Source: Anaerolineae bacterium
GTDB taxonomy: Bacteria; Chloroflexota; Anaerolineae; Aggregatilineales; Phototrophicaceae
Reading direction: 5' to 3'
Length of the DNA: 8,039 nucleotides
Assembly: GCA_028284565.1 (NCBI GenBank)
Contig: JANQRM010000020.1
Location: 1 to 8,039 of the forward strand
How positions within the stretch are numbered: the stretch's first letter is position 1; the number at the start of each line of letters is the position of its first letter. The position numbers were made by a program, and so were the translations under genes. A model generated the notes under the pieces. The model did not search any database, had not been told where the DNA came from, and saw nothing but the letters and a program-made list of their open reading frames with translations. Positions 1-6,467 of the stretch are shown piece after piece.

Positions 1-532
1 CAATCGTATTCGTGTCGGAGATACTCTCTATGTCCCCAATGCGCCCCAAGTTGACCTACCCCCTACACTCATCGTCGATGGAGACACCACAACCTACACG
101 GACAACGCTGGATTCGCATTCGATTATCCCTCAGATTGGCAACTAGAGTTTTATACGGGTGGACTCGGCGGAGGTGCAGTCTCAACCAATGGAATCAACA
201 ATGTGCCAGCGAATCCTGATGATTGGACAAACGATATGGTGATGGTCTCCTTCGTGCCTCATCCCGTCGAAATTGCTGGGAACGACTTCGACGCTTGGGT
301 ACAAGATCAATTCCAACAACTCAGTAATAATCCCGACGCACCTGTTACCTTTGGACCCAGCCCTCTCACACTCCAAAGTGGCTTATCAGGCTTCCGCATC
401 GACACAGACGGACCAGGATCACTCACACGCTGGTATTATTTCAATGTTGATGGGCAATTTCTCAATCTTGCTGTTCTCAACAATTTCTCGCTGGGCGTAC
501 CTGTTGTTCAAAGTCTGCGTTCTGCGCCCTAG
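1..532 (+). CDS. LysM-domain envelope protein with PsbP-like C-terminal region (5' end missing)
   Basis: The reading frame is open from the left edge (first full codon at base 2) to a TAG at 530-532, giving 176 visible residues. The start lies outside the window; the GTG at 203 is internal and not a real start. Seen: the first residues, NRIRVGDTLYVPN, match the closing strand of a LysM repeat. A short Pro/Asp/Thr linker follows, then a globular part opening with GFAFDYPSDW, the usual first strand of PsbP-like lipoprotein domains (a 'YPxxW' start followed by alternating beta strands and an amphipathic helix near DAWVQDQFQQL). Known: LysM binds peptidoglycan or chitin-like glycans, so the protein probably sits outside the membrane on the cell wall. 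The role of the C-terminal domain is unknown. The family call for the LysM rests on about 13 residues plus architecture. The next gene is on the opposite strand, so this is the end of its transcription unit. Confidence 0.7.
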   Translation, partial: NRIRVGDTLYVPNAPQVDLPPTLIVDGDTTTYTDNAGFAFDYPSDWQLEFYTGGLGGGAVSTNGINNVPANPDDWTNDMVMVSFVPHPVEIAGNDFDAWVQDQFQQLSNNPDAPVTFGPSPLTLQSGLSGFRIDTDGPGSLTRWYYFNVDGQFLNLAVLNNFSLGVPVVQSLRSAP

Positions 533-536
533 AATC

Positions 537-570
537 AAAAAGAGGAGATAGCCTCTCAGCCATCTCCCCT
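537..570 (-). terminator. Intrinsic terminator of the multicopper oxidase gene
   Basis: An inverted repeat pairs 541-549 (AGAGGAGAT) with 562-570 (ATCTCCCCT), with one A-C mismatch and a 12-base loop. Read on the minus strand the stem is followed by five T residues, the form of a rho-independent terminator, about 20 bases past the oxidase stop codon. On the plus strand there is no T tract, so it would serve the LysM gene only weakly. Confidence 0.6.
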
Positions 571-591
571 CTACCACTAGGATGGTATGAG

Positions 592-1611
592 CTAGTCGGT
601 TATGACAAAGGGCGTGACCATTCCAAACAAACCAGAACGATCTTCCACATGGTTAAGAATGTGGCAGTGGAATGCCCAAATACCTTTGGCGCGTGCTTCC
701 ACAATCACGTCATACCGTTCACCCGGCGCAATATTGAGTGTGTCGCAGTAATAAGGAGCAGGGAAATCATAACCATCTTTGGCGATGACTTTTTGTGGCA
801 TCCCATGCAAGTGCATCGGGTGGATCATCAAGCCTTCATTATAATAACGGATACGGATACGCTCACCGACTGAAGCAACTAGGGGTTGAGTGTAGGGATA
901 TGAACGTCCGTTAATTGTGAAGCCAAGGAATGTATCATTCAGAATCATGATATACTCCTGATCAACCACTGGTTCGTTTCGTTTATCGAGTGGTTCAACA
1001 ACAAATGCACCCAGTAACCCACCTACAACTTGCTCAAGCGAGTTATGATGTGAGTGATACATGTGTGATCCCGGATTAGGTACGATGAATTCGTAGGTAT
1101 AGGATTCACCGGGACGAATAGGCGGTTGCGTCACAAAGGGAACACCATCTTGATCATTAGGGACATCTAAACCATGCCAGTGAACAGCCGTGCTTTGTCC
1201 CATCTCATTATGGAGATGTATACGCACATGATCACCTTCTGTCACCCGAATTTCGGGACCCGGAACCATTCCATTATAAGCAAAGGCAGGACGATGATTA
1301 TCTTCCTCTGTCGCCCATTGGATTTCCGTACAAGTCAATTCAAAGACCTTCACATCACCGTCCATTGTGGGTTCAATGCGCCGATTCCAGAAGAGTTCAT
1401 CTGTTCCAACACGGTCTAAAAAGATACGAACCTTCTCTTCATGATCGGCATCAATTTTTTCCCAATCAACTGTTTCTTCGCCTTGTAAACTCCATGTTTG
1501 ATCTTTGGTAATAGCAGACACAATGCTATTATGAGACAATGCAGAGCCAAACCCCAATGCACCTGCCCCCAATGTAGCTTTCTTCAAAAATTCTCGACGA
1601 TCAAAAGCCAT
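592..1611 (-). CDS. Tat-exported two-domain multicopper oxidase (laccase-like)
   Basis: A 339-residue protein. The start is ATG at 1611, with GAGG five bases upstream. The N-terminus has a twin-arginine motif (RREFLKK, residues 5-11) and a Gly/Ala/Leu-rich stretch to about residue 25, so it is probably exported folded. Two cupredoxin domains are visible, roughly 85-207 and 215-337. All four laccase copper motifs are present: HWHG (H144, H146), HSHHN (H186, H188), HPMHLHG (H264, H267, H269) and HCHILNH (H315, C316, H317, H321). The only type-1 cysteine (C316) is in domain 2 and domain 1 has none, which fits type-B two-domain oxidases. These use an inter-domain trinuclear cluster and normally act as trimers (family knowledge). 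Expected reaction: one-electron oxidation of a substrate (phenols, metal ions or a redox protein) coupled to reduction of O2 to water; the substrate cannot be read from sequence. NirK is less likely, because domain 1 lacks the type-1 Cys. It diverges from a blue-copper gene, a likely electron partner. Confidence 0.88.
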   Translation of the reverse strand: MAFDRREFLKKATLGAGALGFGSALSHNSIVSAITKDQTWSLQGEETVDWEKIDADHEEKVRIFLDRVGTDELFWNRRIEPTMDGDVKVFELTCTEIQWATEEDNHRPAFAYNGMVPGPEIRVTEGDHVRIHLHNEMGQSTAVHWHGLDVPNDQDGVPFVTQPPIRPGESYTYEFIVPNPGSHMYHSHHNSLEQVVGGLLGAFVVEPLDKRNEPVVDQEYIMILNDTFLGFTINGRSYPYTQPLVASVGERIRIRYYNEGLMIHPMHLHGMPQKVIAKDGYDFPAPYYCDTLNIAPGERYDVIVEARAKGIWAFHCHILNHVEDRSGLFGMVTPFVITD

Positions 1612-1695
1612 AATTTCCTCACCTTTCTTGGGCTGGTAAACAAAAAAACAGACACCCCAAGTCTAGGTCGCGGAGGAAATCTCGTCAGGTAACGG

Positions 1696-1725
1696 ATGTC
1701 ATCGTTGTTTGTGACATTTATCACT
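1696..1725. promoter_or_regulatory. CRP/FNR-like palindrome and overlapping dyad between divergent copper genes
   Basis: Bases 1710-1725 read TGTGA-CATTTA-TCACT, matching the CRP-family consensus TGTGA-N6-TCACA at nine of ten conserved positions. An overlapping perfect dyad pairs ATGTCA (1696-1701) with TGACAT (1712-1717) across ten bases. The site lies 65 bp upstream of the cupredoxin start and 98 bp from the oxidase start, well placed to control both. No clear -35/-10 pair could be assigned in the 178-bp spacer for either gene. Which regulator binds is not known; CRP/FNR-family proteins respond to cAMP, oxygen, NO or CO. Confidence 0.45.
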
Positions 1726-1777
1726 ACTAAGAAAGCGTGAAGCAGACATACCATCGAAAGGAGATTTGTACATAGAT

Positions 1778-1783
1778 AAGGAG
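1778..1783 (+). promoter_or_regulatory. Ribosome binding site that fixes the cupredoxin start
   Basis: AAGGAG lies six bases before the ATG at 1790. A longer in-frame TTG start at 1766 would have its nearest purine-rich stretch (ending 1763) only two bases away and would place this strong site inside the coding region, so the ATG is preferred. Confidence 0.8.
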
Positions 1784-1789
1784 TTATCA

Positions 1790-2722
1790 ATGTCGTCAAC
1801 CAATGAAGTCAGCCCCAATTTCTTTCCGTTAGTTCTTGTCCTCACTGCCATAGTTGTTTTTGCCGTGTTTATCTTTCCATCATTTGGCAATGTCTCAACC
1901 CAATTAACGGAAGACCAATCAAGCGATGTAGGCGACTTACCCGAAGCTAATCCGACTGAAGTTGCTAATGCAGTTCCTAGCGAAATTCCCGTCACACCAA
2001 CACCTATTGAAGAAGATCTATCTCTGACAGATGAACCAACTTCTGATACCGATTCACCATCTGAGCCTCTTGTTGCAATTGATGCGCTCGGCATTTTCTC
2101 AACAGATGAAGCCACACCATCAAACACGGATGATTCAACTGAGGACGAGAAACCCTTTGTTGCCATTGATGCCCTCAATATTTTCGGAGATAATGAAACA
2201 CCCGAAGCAGATGAATCGACGGAAGTCGTAGGCGACACATCTGAAACCACCTCAACCCCAATTTCTCCAACACCAACGGTTGTAGAGGAAGCAACTGCTA
2301 CTCCAACTCTGCAACCTACTCTTGAACCAACTGAAGAAGCTGTAGAAACGGAAGGGCCTGCAAATACAACAAGTGATGTCGTTGGCACGAGCAATGTTGT
2401 GGAATACACGCTCGGCACACAATCTGGCGGTGACCCCGCGATGGCGTTTATCGGTATGGGCGGTGACATTGATGGTCAAGTCAATCCAGTTCTCTTCGCC
2501 AACGTAGGAGACACGGTTCGCATCACGCTTATCAATAGTGACTTCCAAGCTCATGACCTCACAATTGATGAGTTTAGTGTGACCACAGGGCAACTGACCA
2601 CACAAGGACAAGAAGCAGTCGTTGAATTCACGATTACTGAAGCCGGAGCGTACACGTACTATTGCTCAATTCCCGGACACCGTACACTTGGTATGGAAGG
2701 CATCATCGGCGTAACCGGATAA
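1790..2722 (+). CDS. Membrane-anchored cupredoxin (type-1 blue copper protein) with a long repeat-bearing linker
   Basis: A 310-residue protein. Residues 11-30 form one hydrophobic segment (FFPLVLVLTAIVVFAVFIF) that should act as an uncleaved anchor or signal. Residues about 32-200 are an acidic Thr/Pro/Glu/Ser-rich linker, probably disordered, containing two copies of VAIDALxIF (95-103 and 124-132). Residues about 203-310 are a cupredoxin domain with all four type-1 copper ligands visible: H255, C292 (in YYCSIPGH), H297 and M302. The Met spacing and the GGDIDGxVNP segment resemble the cupredoxin domains found fused to some copper nitrite reductases and as free proteins beside multicopper oxidases (recalled family resemblance, not searched). 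Probable role: electron transfer outside the membrane, with the long tether letting the domain reach its partner. The divergent two-domain oxidase is the obvious candidate partner (inference). A copper chaperone or storage role is less likely given the complete type-1 site. Confidence 0.85.
   Translation: MSSTNEVSPNFFPLVLVLTAIVVFAVFIFPSFGNVSTQLTEDQSSDVGDLPEANPTEVANAVPSEIPVTPTPIEEDLSLTDEPTSDTDSPSEPLVAIDALGIFSTDEATPSNTDDSTEDEKPFVAIDALNIFGDNETPEADESTEVVGDTSETTSTPISPTPTVVEEATATPTLQPTLEPTEEAVETEGPANTTSDVVGTSNVVEYTLGTQSGGDPAMAFIGMGGDIDGQVNPVLFANVGDTVRITLINSDFQAHDLTIDEFSVTTGQLTTQGQEAVVEFTITEAGAYTYYCSIPGHRTLGMEGIIGVTG
2066..2203 (+). repeat. Two-copy coding repeat in the cupredoxin linker
   Basis: Codons 93-110 and 122-138 encode two similar units, PLVAIDALGIF...DEATP and PFVAIDALNIF...NETP, separated by an acidic spacer. 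The DNA is also recognisably similar (TTGTTGCAATTGATGCGCTC against TTGTTGCCATTGATGCCCTC), so this looks like an old internal duplication rather than chance. Confidence 0.75.
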
Positions 2723-2750
2723 AACAATCAACACAACACCTACCTGACAA

Positions 2751-2787
2751 TGACACCTCTAAGAACAACAACAGCCTAGGGGTGTCA
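2751..2787 (+). terminator. Inverted repeat after the cupredoxin gene, possible terminator
   Basis: TGACACCTCTA (2751-2761) pairs with TAGGGGTGTCA (2777-2787) as an 11-bp stem with one G-T wobble and a 15-base loop. It starts 28 bases past the stop codon. No T run follows, so it may be a weak terminator, an mRNA 3' stabiliser, or a protein-binding dyad just upstream of the tRNA promoter. Confidence 0.4.
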
Positions 2788-2798
2788 GCATTCATAAC

Positions 2799-2828
2799 TT
2801 GACACACTACCGTTCACAATCCTATAAT
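2799..2828 (+). promoter_or_regulatory. Consensus sigma-70-type promoter of tRNA-Gly
   Basis: TTGACA at 2799-2804 and TATAAT at 2823-2828 are both perfect consensus hexamers, separated by 18 bp. Transcription would start near 2835, a few bases before the mature tRNA, as expected for a highly expressed stable RNA gene. Confidence 0.85.
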
Positions 2829-2839
2829 GAGCCTAGCCT

Positions 2840-2912
2840 GCGGGTGTAGCTCAGTTGGTAGAGCGTTTGCTTCCCAAGCAAAAGGTCACGGGTTCGAGCC
2901 CCGTTACCCGCT
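2840..2912 (+). tRNA. tRNA-Gly (anticodon CCC)
   Basis: The 73 bases fold as a full cloverleaf. The acceptor stem is GCGGGTG/TACCCGC with a terminal G-T pair and discriminator T2912. The D arm is GCTC/GAGC, the anticodon stem TTTGC/GCAAA, and the T arm ACGGG-TTCGAGC-CCCGT. The anticodon loop TTCCCAA places CCC at positions 34-36, which reads the glycine codon GGG. The 3' CCA is not encoded, so it must be added after transcription. The gene is a single-tRNA unit with its own promoter and terminator. Confidence 0.95.
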
Positions 2913-2916
2913 TTTG

Positions 2917-2938
2917 CCCACATCAATGTGGGTTTTTT
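2917..2938 (+). terminator. Intrinsic terminator of tRNA-Gly
   Basis: CCCACA-TCAA-TGTGGG (2917-2932) forms a tight hairpin, with an extra A-T pair possible inside the loop, directly followed by six T residues (2933-2938). This is a textbook rho-independent terminator five bases after the tRNA. Confidence 0.92.
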
Positions 2939-2953
2939 GTTGCAGAGTGAGCA

Positions 2954-2982
2954 TTGACGAAGCCCCCAGCCAAATTTAGAAT
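2954..2982 (+). promoter_or_regulatory. Promoter of the L25/CTC gene
   Basis: TTGACG (2954-2959) and TAGAAT (2977-2982) are each one base off consensus, with an ideal 17-bp spacer. The predicted start near 2989 gives a leader of about 60 bases before the ATG at 3049. It lies after the tRNA terminator, so the two genes are separate units. Confidence 0.7.
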
Positions 2983-3048
2983 GTGCTGTCTTATTTGTGA
3001 TAGGAAATTCCATCCCATTGCGCGGGGTGGTTATCGAAGGAGTTAGCA

Positions 3049-3711
3049 ATGGCAGAGTTTCAACTAACTGCCCAACCCCGCACTGTTGTGGGAAAGAAAG
3101 TCAAGCAATTACGGAGGGAAGGATTCGTCCCCGGTTCCGTTTATGGACCCAAAACTGATCCGGTAAATGTCCAGTTCATCTACCGTGAACTCGAAGTCGC
3201 TCTGATGACTGCAGGTGGAACAAATCTCATTGATATTCAGGTTGATGGACAAACCTATCCGTCTCTTGCTCGTGAAATTCAACGGGACATTCTCAAGGGT
3301 AATATCCTCCATGCCGATTTCGTGGCTGTCGATTTAGAAAAGAAAGTTACCGTGGAAGTTCCAGTTGTTTTAGTTGGACAAAGCCCAGTAGTTGCATCGC
3401 GTCAAGGCATTTTGATTACCGGACCCAACACGATTACCATCGAAGTCTTCCCCGATAAGATCCGCGATAAAGTCGAAATTGATTTGACACAACTCGTAGA
3501 ACTTGGCGATGACATCACGATTGCTGATCTCGAATTTGCCGATGAAGTCACAGTCCTCAATGACCCTGACGAAATGATTGCCAAAGTCGTCCAAACCTCC
3601 GCCGCCCGTGCCGAAGAACTCGAAGGTGAGTTTGGTGAAGGCGAAGAGGGTGAAGAAGGCGAAGAGGGTGAAGAGGGTGAAGCTAGCGAAGAAGGCGAAG
3701 ACGACGAATAA
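3049..3711 (+). CDS. rplY: 50S ribosomal protein L25 / general stress protein Ctc
   Basis: A 220-residue protein. The start is ATG at 3049, with GAAGGAG six bases upstream. Residues 1 to about 92 are the L25 5S-rRNA-binding domain, with the typical opening RTVVGKKVKQLRREGFVPGSVYG and the closing segment EIQRDILKGNILHADFVAVD. Residues about 95-185 are the beta-rich TL5/CTC C-terminal domain (VTVEVPVVLVGQSP, LITGPNTITIEVFPDKI). This two-domain form is usual in Gram-positive bacteria, Thermus and related groups, and is much longer than the roughly 94-residue E. coli protein. Role: binds 5S rRNA in the central protuberance of the 50S subunit; in Bacillus, Ctc is induced by stress. Residues 193-220 form a very acidic Glu/Gly tail made of GEE repeats. 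The gene is monocistronic here, with its own promoter and terminator; many bacteria instead place it next to prs or pth. Confidence 0.93.
   Translation: MAEFQLTAQPRTVVGKKVKQLRREGFVPGSVYGPKTDPVNVQFIYRELEVALMTAGGTNLIDIQVDGQTYPSLAREIQRDILKGNILHADFVAVDLEKKVTVEVPVVLVGQSPVVASRQGILITGPNTITIEVFPDKIRDKVEIDLTQLVELGDDITIADLEFADEVTVLNDPDEMIAKVVQTSAARAEELEGEFGEGEEGEEGEEGEEGEASEEGEDDE
3634..3681 (+). repeat. Imperfect 9-bp tandem repeat coding the acidic L25 tail
   Basis: About five units of the form GGTGAAGAG/GGCGAAGAG run in frame and encode Gly-Glu-Glu repeats (residues 196-211). Unit differences are mainly at third codon positions. Such short units can change in number by replication slippage. Confidence 0.8.
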
Positions 3712-3723
3712 TTCACCCCTATG

Positions 3724-3764
3724 TATAAAAAAACGAAGGGCAGTCATAGAAATCTGCCCTTTTT
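3724..3764. terminator. Bidirectional terminator between convergent rplY and gyrA
   Basis: AAGGGCAG (3736-3743) pairs perfectly with CTGCCCTT (3754-3761), with a 10-base loop. On the plus strand a T run (3760-3764) follows; on the minus strand the A-rich stretch at 3724-3733 gives a T run. It can therefore end rplY transcripts 25 bases past their stop and gyrA transcripts about 90 bases past theirs. Confidence 0.88.
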
Positions 3765-3847
3765 CATTCTATACTTATTAAACTCGTAGTTTATTCAACC
3801 ACTAAAGTCGAACTTCTTGCTCAGAACTCGTAATTCATTTCTTTCAA

Positions 3848-6346
3848 CTACACATTCCCATTTGCTTGGACTTTATCCGCCTCATCTTCGTCGTCTTCCG
3901 TTTGTTGGATAAGCGCAATACCAGCAACCTCATCATCATCCGCCATATTCATCACTGTCACACCTTGAGTACTCCGCCCTGTCTCCCGAATTTCAGCTAG
4001 GCGTGTACGGAGAACAATCCCATTCCGTGAAATCAACATAATCTCATCATCCTCGGTGATACAGCGCATCGCTACGATCGGACCTGTGCGGTCATTTCGA
4101 GCCAGCGTCCGCACACCCATCCCATAGCGACCTTGTTCTTTGTAATCTTCAATACGAGTCCGCTTGCCATAGCCATTCTGTGTCACGACCAAGATATGTG
4201 TATGCTCTTCGCCGATAACATCCATACTCGCGACAATATCATCGCCTACCAGCTTAATCGCATTGACTCCACCTGCTGGACGACCCATCACCCGAACTTG
4301 CTTTTCATGGAAGCGGATACTTTGTCCATTCGCCGTTACTAAGACAATATGTTGATTGCCATCCGTATATTTCACCCAACTGAGTTCATCATCATCTTGC
4401 AAGCCCATCGCAATTAAACCACTCGGACGCACCGCCTCGAACTCATACAAATGCACTCGCTTAATCCGACCATAGCGCGTGGTCATCACGAAATAGGCTT
4501 CTTCCATATCGAAGTTCGTTACAGGCAAAATCGCGGTAATGCGCTCGGTGGGTTCCATATTCAAAATGCTATGAATGAGTGTCCCCTTTTTCGCGCGTCC
4601 CGTTTCAGGAATACGGAAAGCACGCTGAGAATAGACTTTCCCTCGATCACTAAAGAACAACACAGTGTCCAAGCTATTGGCAAAGAATACATCAGTCAAT
4701 GTATCTTCCTCTTTCGTCGCCATGCCGATGACACCTTTACCACCCCGTTTCTGCGCCCTATAGAAACGCGCCGGAACTCGCTTGATATAGCCCCGATGCG
4801 TCAATGAAATCATCACCGATTCATCGCGTACCAAGTCTGCTTCATCAAAGTCTGCATTCCCATACTCCACTGCCGATTTGCGATCATCGCCATATTTCTC
4901 GGCAATCTCGGATAAATCTATGCGGATAAGTTGCAGAATTTTATAGGGGGATGCCAGCAAATCTTCTAAGTAAGCGATCCGCGCTTGCACCTCATCATAT
5001 TCGTTTTGTAGTTTCTCGCGTTCCAACGCCGCCAACCGTCGCAACTGCATATCCAAAATCGCTGATGCTTGTTCTTCGCTCAATTCGAAACGAGACATCA
5101 ATTGCGTGCGTGCCGTATCCACATCATCCGACGAACGTATCGTCTGGATCACCGCATCAATGTTCGAGACCGCCTTCAGCAAACCTTCCAGAATATGCGC
5201 TCTCGCACGGAGTTTGTTCAACTCAAACTCGCTCCGACGCACAATCACAACATAACGATGCTCGATATAAATCTGTAAGGCGCGCTTCAAGCCCAATGTA
5301 CGCGGTTCGCCGTTCACTAATGCCAACATCTGAATGCTAAAGGCACTCTGCAATTGCGTATATTTATAGAGCTGATTCAACACCGTTAGCGGTTGGGCGA
5401 ATTGTTTCAATTCAACAACTAGACGTAATCCCCGACGATCGGACTCATCGCGCAAATCCCGCACCCCTTCCAACCGACCTTCCCGCACCAGCGAGACGAT
5501 GCGCTCAATAATGCCAGACTTGCTCACCTGATACGGAATCGACGTGAACACAATGCGGAACATATCATTGCGTCCTTCTTCAATCTCGGCTGTAGAACGA
5601 ATCACAACCCGCCCTTTGCCTGTAGCATAGGCTTCTTTCAGATCATCGCCAACAATGATTGTCGCTCCCGTCGGAAAATCAGGACCCTTCACAAACTCCA
5701 ACAGGTCATCCACCGTCACGTCATCAATCTTGTCATAATGGTCAATGAGATAGGTAATCGCCTGCACCAATTCACGCAGATTATGAGGAGGAATACTGGT
5801 CGCCATGCCCACAGCAATCCCACTCGCCCCGTTCAATAGCAAGTTAGGCAAGCGCGCAGGCAATACATCCGGCTCTTCCTGAGAGCCATCATAATTCTCA
5901 GAGAAATCCACAGTATCCATCTGAATATCAGTCAGCAACTCGCCAGCAATCGTCGCCATCCGTGCTTCGGTATACCGCATTGCCGCCGGACGGTCACCAT
6001 CCTGACTGCCGAAGTTTCCTTGACCATCTACCAATGGATAACGAAGCGAAAAATCTTGCGCCATCCTTGCCATCGAGTCATAGACCGCTTGGTCACCGTG
6101 CGGATGATACTTACCCAGCACTTCCCCCACAACACGCGCACTCTTCTTATACGATGTCCCCGGACGTAAGCCCATGTCATACATCGCATACAAAATCCGT
6201 CGATGCACAGGCTTCAATCCATCACGGGCATCCGGCAACGCGCGCGCCACAATCACGCTCATCGCATAATCGAGATAACTCCCACGCATTTCCTCATTAA
6301 TATTAATGGGGCGAATTATGCCGACGTTGTTTTCCATATTATCCAT
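3848..6346 (-). CDS. gyrA: DNA gyrase subunit A
   Basis: An 832-residue protein, normal length for GyrA. It cuts and rejoins DNA in the A2B2 gyrase that introduces negative supercoils. Seen: the winged-helix breakage-reunion domain with KYHPHGD (79-85), the catalytic tyrosine Y125 in AAMRYTE with R124 before it, the tower region to about 370, and a coiled-coil with C-gate from about 371 to 500. The C-terminal beta-pinwheel (about 505-815) has a GyrA box, QKRGGKG (532-538), which separates it from ParC. The tail (817-832) is acidic. Two oddities: the residue matching E. coli Ser83 is Gln (Q86), while the Asp87 equivalent (D90) is kept, and the box has Lys where Arg is usual. Start: ATG at 6346, since an in-frame TAG lies 12 bases upstream; the ATG at 6337 is the alternative. 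Neither has a proper adjacent Shine-Dalgarno. gyrB is not adjacent. Confidence 0.97.
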   Translation of the reverse strand: MDNMENNVGIIRPININEEMRGSYLDYAMSVIVARALPDARDGLKPVHRRILYAMYDMGLRPGTSYKKSARVVGEVLGKYHPHGDQAVYDSMARMAQDFSLRYPLVDGQGNFGSQDGDRPAAMRYTEARMATIAGELLTDIQMDTVDFSENYDGSQEEPDVLPARLPNLLLNGASGIAVGMATSIPPHNLRELVQAITYLIDHYDKIDDVTVDDLLEFVKGPDFPTGATIIVGDDLKEAYATGKGRVVIRSTAEIEEGRNDMFRIVFTSIPYQVSKSGIIERIVSLVREGRLEGVRDLRDESDRRGLRLVVELKQFAQPLTVLNQLYKYTQLQSAFSIQMLALVNGEPRTLGLKRALQIYIEHRYVVIVRRSEFELNKLRARAHILEGLLKAVSNIDAVIQTIRSSDDVDTARTQLMSRFELSEEQASAILDMQLRRLAALEREKLQNEYDEVQARIAYLEDLLASPYKILQLIRIDLSEIAEKYGDDRKSAVEYGNADFDEADLVRDESVMISLTHRGYIKRVPARFYRAQKRGGKGVIGMATKEEDTLTDVFFANSLDTVLFFSDRGKVYSQRAFRIPETGRAKKGTLIHSILNMEPTERITAILPVTNFDMEEAYFVMTTRYGRIKRVHLYEFEAVRPSGLIAMGLQDDDELSWVKYTDGNQHIVLVTANGQSIRFHEKQVRVMGRPAGGVNAIKLVGDDIVASMDVIGEEHTHILVVTQNGYGKRTRIEDYKEQGRYGMGVRTLARNDRTGPIVAMRCITEDDEIMLISRNGIVLRTRLAEIRETGRSTQGVTVMNMADDDEVAGIALIQQTEDDEDEADKVQANGNV

Positions 6347-6354
6347 AGATGGTG

Positions 6355-6396
6355 GCTAATCCCGCTTCGATTAGCACTGACTCCTTTCAATCAGTG
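6355..6396 (-). promoter_or_regulatory. Tandem hairpins with exposed Shine-Dalgarno in the gyrA leader
   Basis: Read on the minus strand, hairpin 1 is CACTGA (6396-6391), a 10-base loop TTGAAAGGAG, then TCAGTG (6380-6375). Hairpin 2 is GCTAATC, a 7-base loop, then GATTAGC (6375-6355). Both stems are perfect, and they meet at base 6375. The strongest ribosome-binding sequence of the region, GAAAGGAG, is the loop of hairpin 1, but it lies 35 bases from the gyrA ATG. A GTG at 6377 opens a 12-codon frame ([12 protein letters not shown]) that ends with TAA at 6341-6339, overlapping the gyrA start. A role in controlling gyrA translation is inference. Confidence 0.5.
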
Positions 6397-6467
6397 AAGG
6401 AAGATTTCAGAGGTTGTTCATGTACAAATTCATCAATTTTTTCACAGGAAAATTTGCCAAATTCACG

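Noticed and set aside
203..532. GTG at 203 as the start of a small separate gene
   Set aside because: The same frame is open to the left edge and begins with a LysM-like end, so the GTG is an internal valine codon.
1651..1674. Possible copper-regulator operator (ACCCC...GGTC) upstream of the oxidase
   Set aside because: The arms do not match the CsoR or CueR palindromes well enough; only a few bases are symmetric.
1766..1789. TTG start giving eight extra residues on the cupredoxin
   Set aside because: The ATG at 1790 has AAGGAG at ideal spacing, while the TTG has purines only two bases away.
1699..2469. 256-residue open frame on the minus strand opposite the cupredoxin gene
   Set aside because: It is the mirror of the Thr/Pro/Glu/Ser linker, so it is a low-complexity Ser/Val string with no domain, and the plus-strand gene has complete copper ligands and a good ribosome site.
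2822..3049. 75-residue minus-strand frame over the tRNA region
   Set aside because: It runs through a complete tRNA cloverleaf and its terminator, so it is not a protein gene.
3402..3716. Ser/Pro-repeat open frames on the minus strand over the L25 gene
   Set aside because: They arise from the antisense of the GEE codon repeats and have no independent support.
3781..3832. Direct repeat AACTCGTA at 3781-3788 and 3825-3832
   Set aside because: Two 8-base copies in an AT-rich spacer are plausible by chance and have no further structure.
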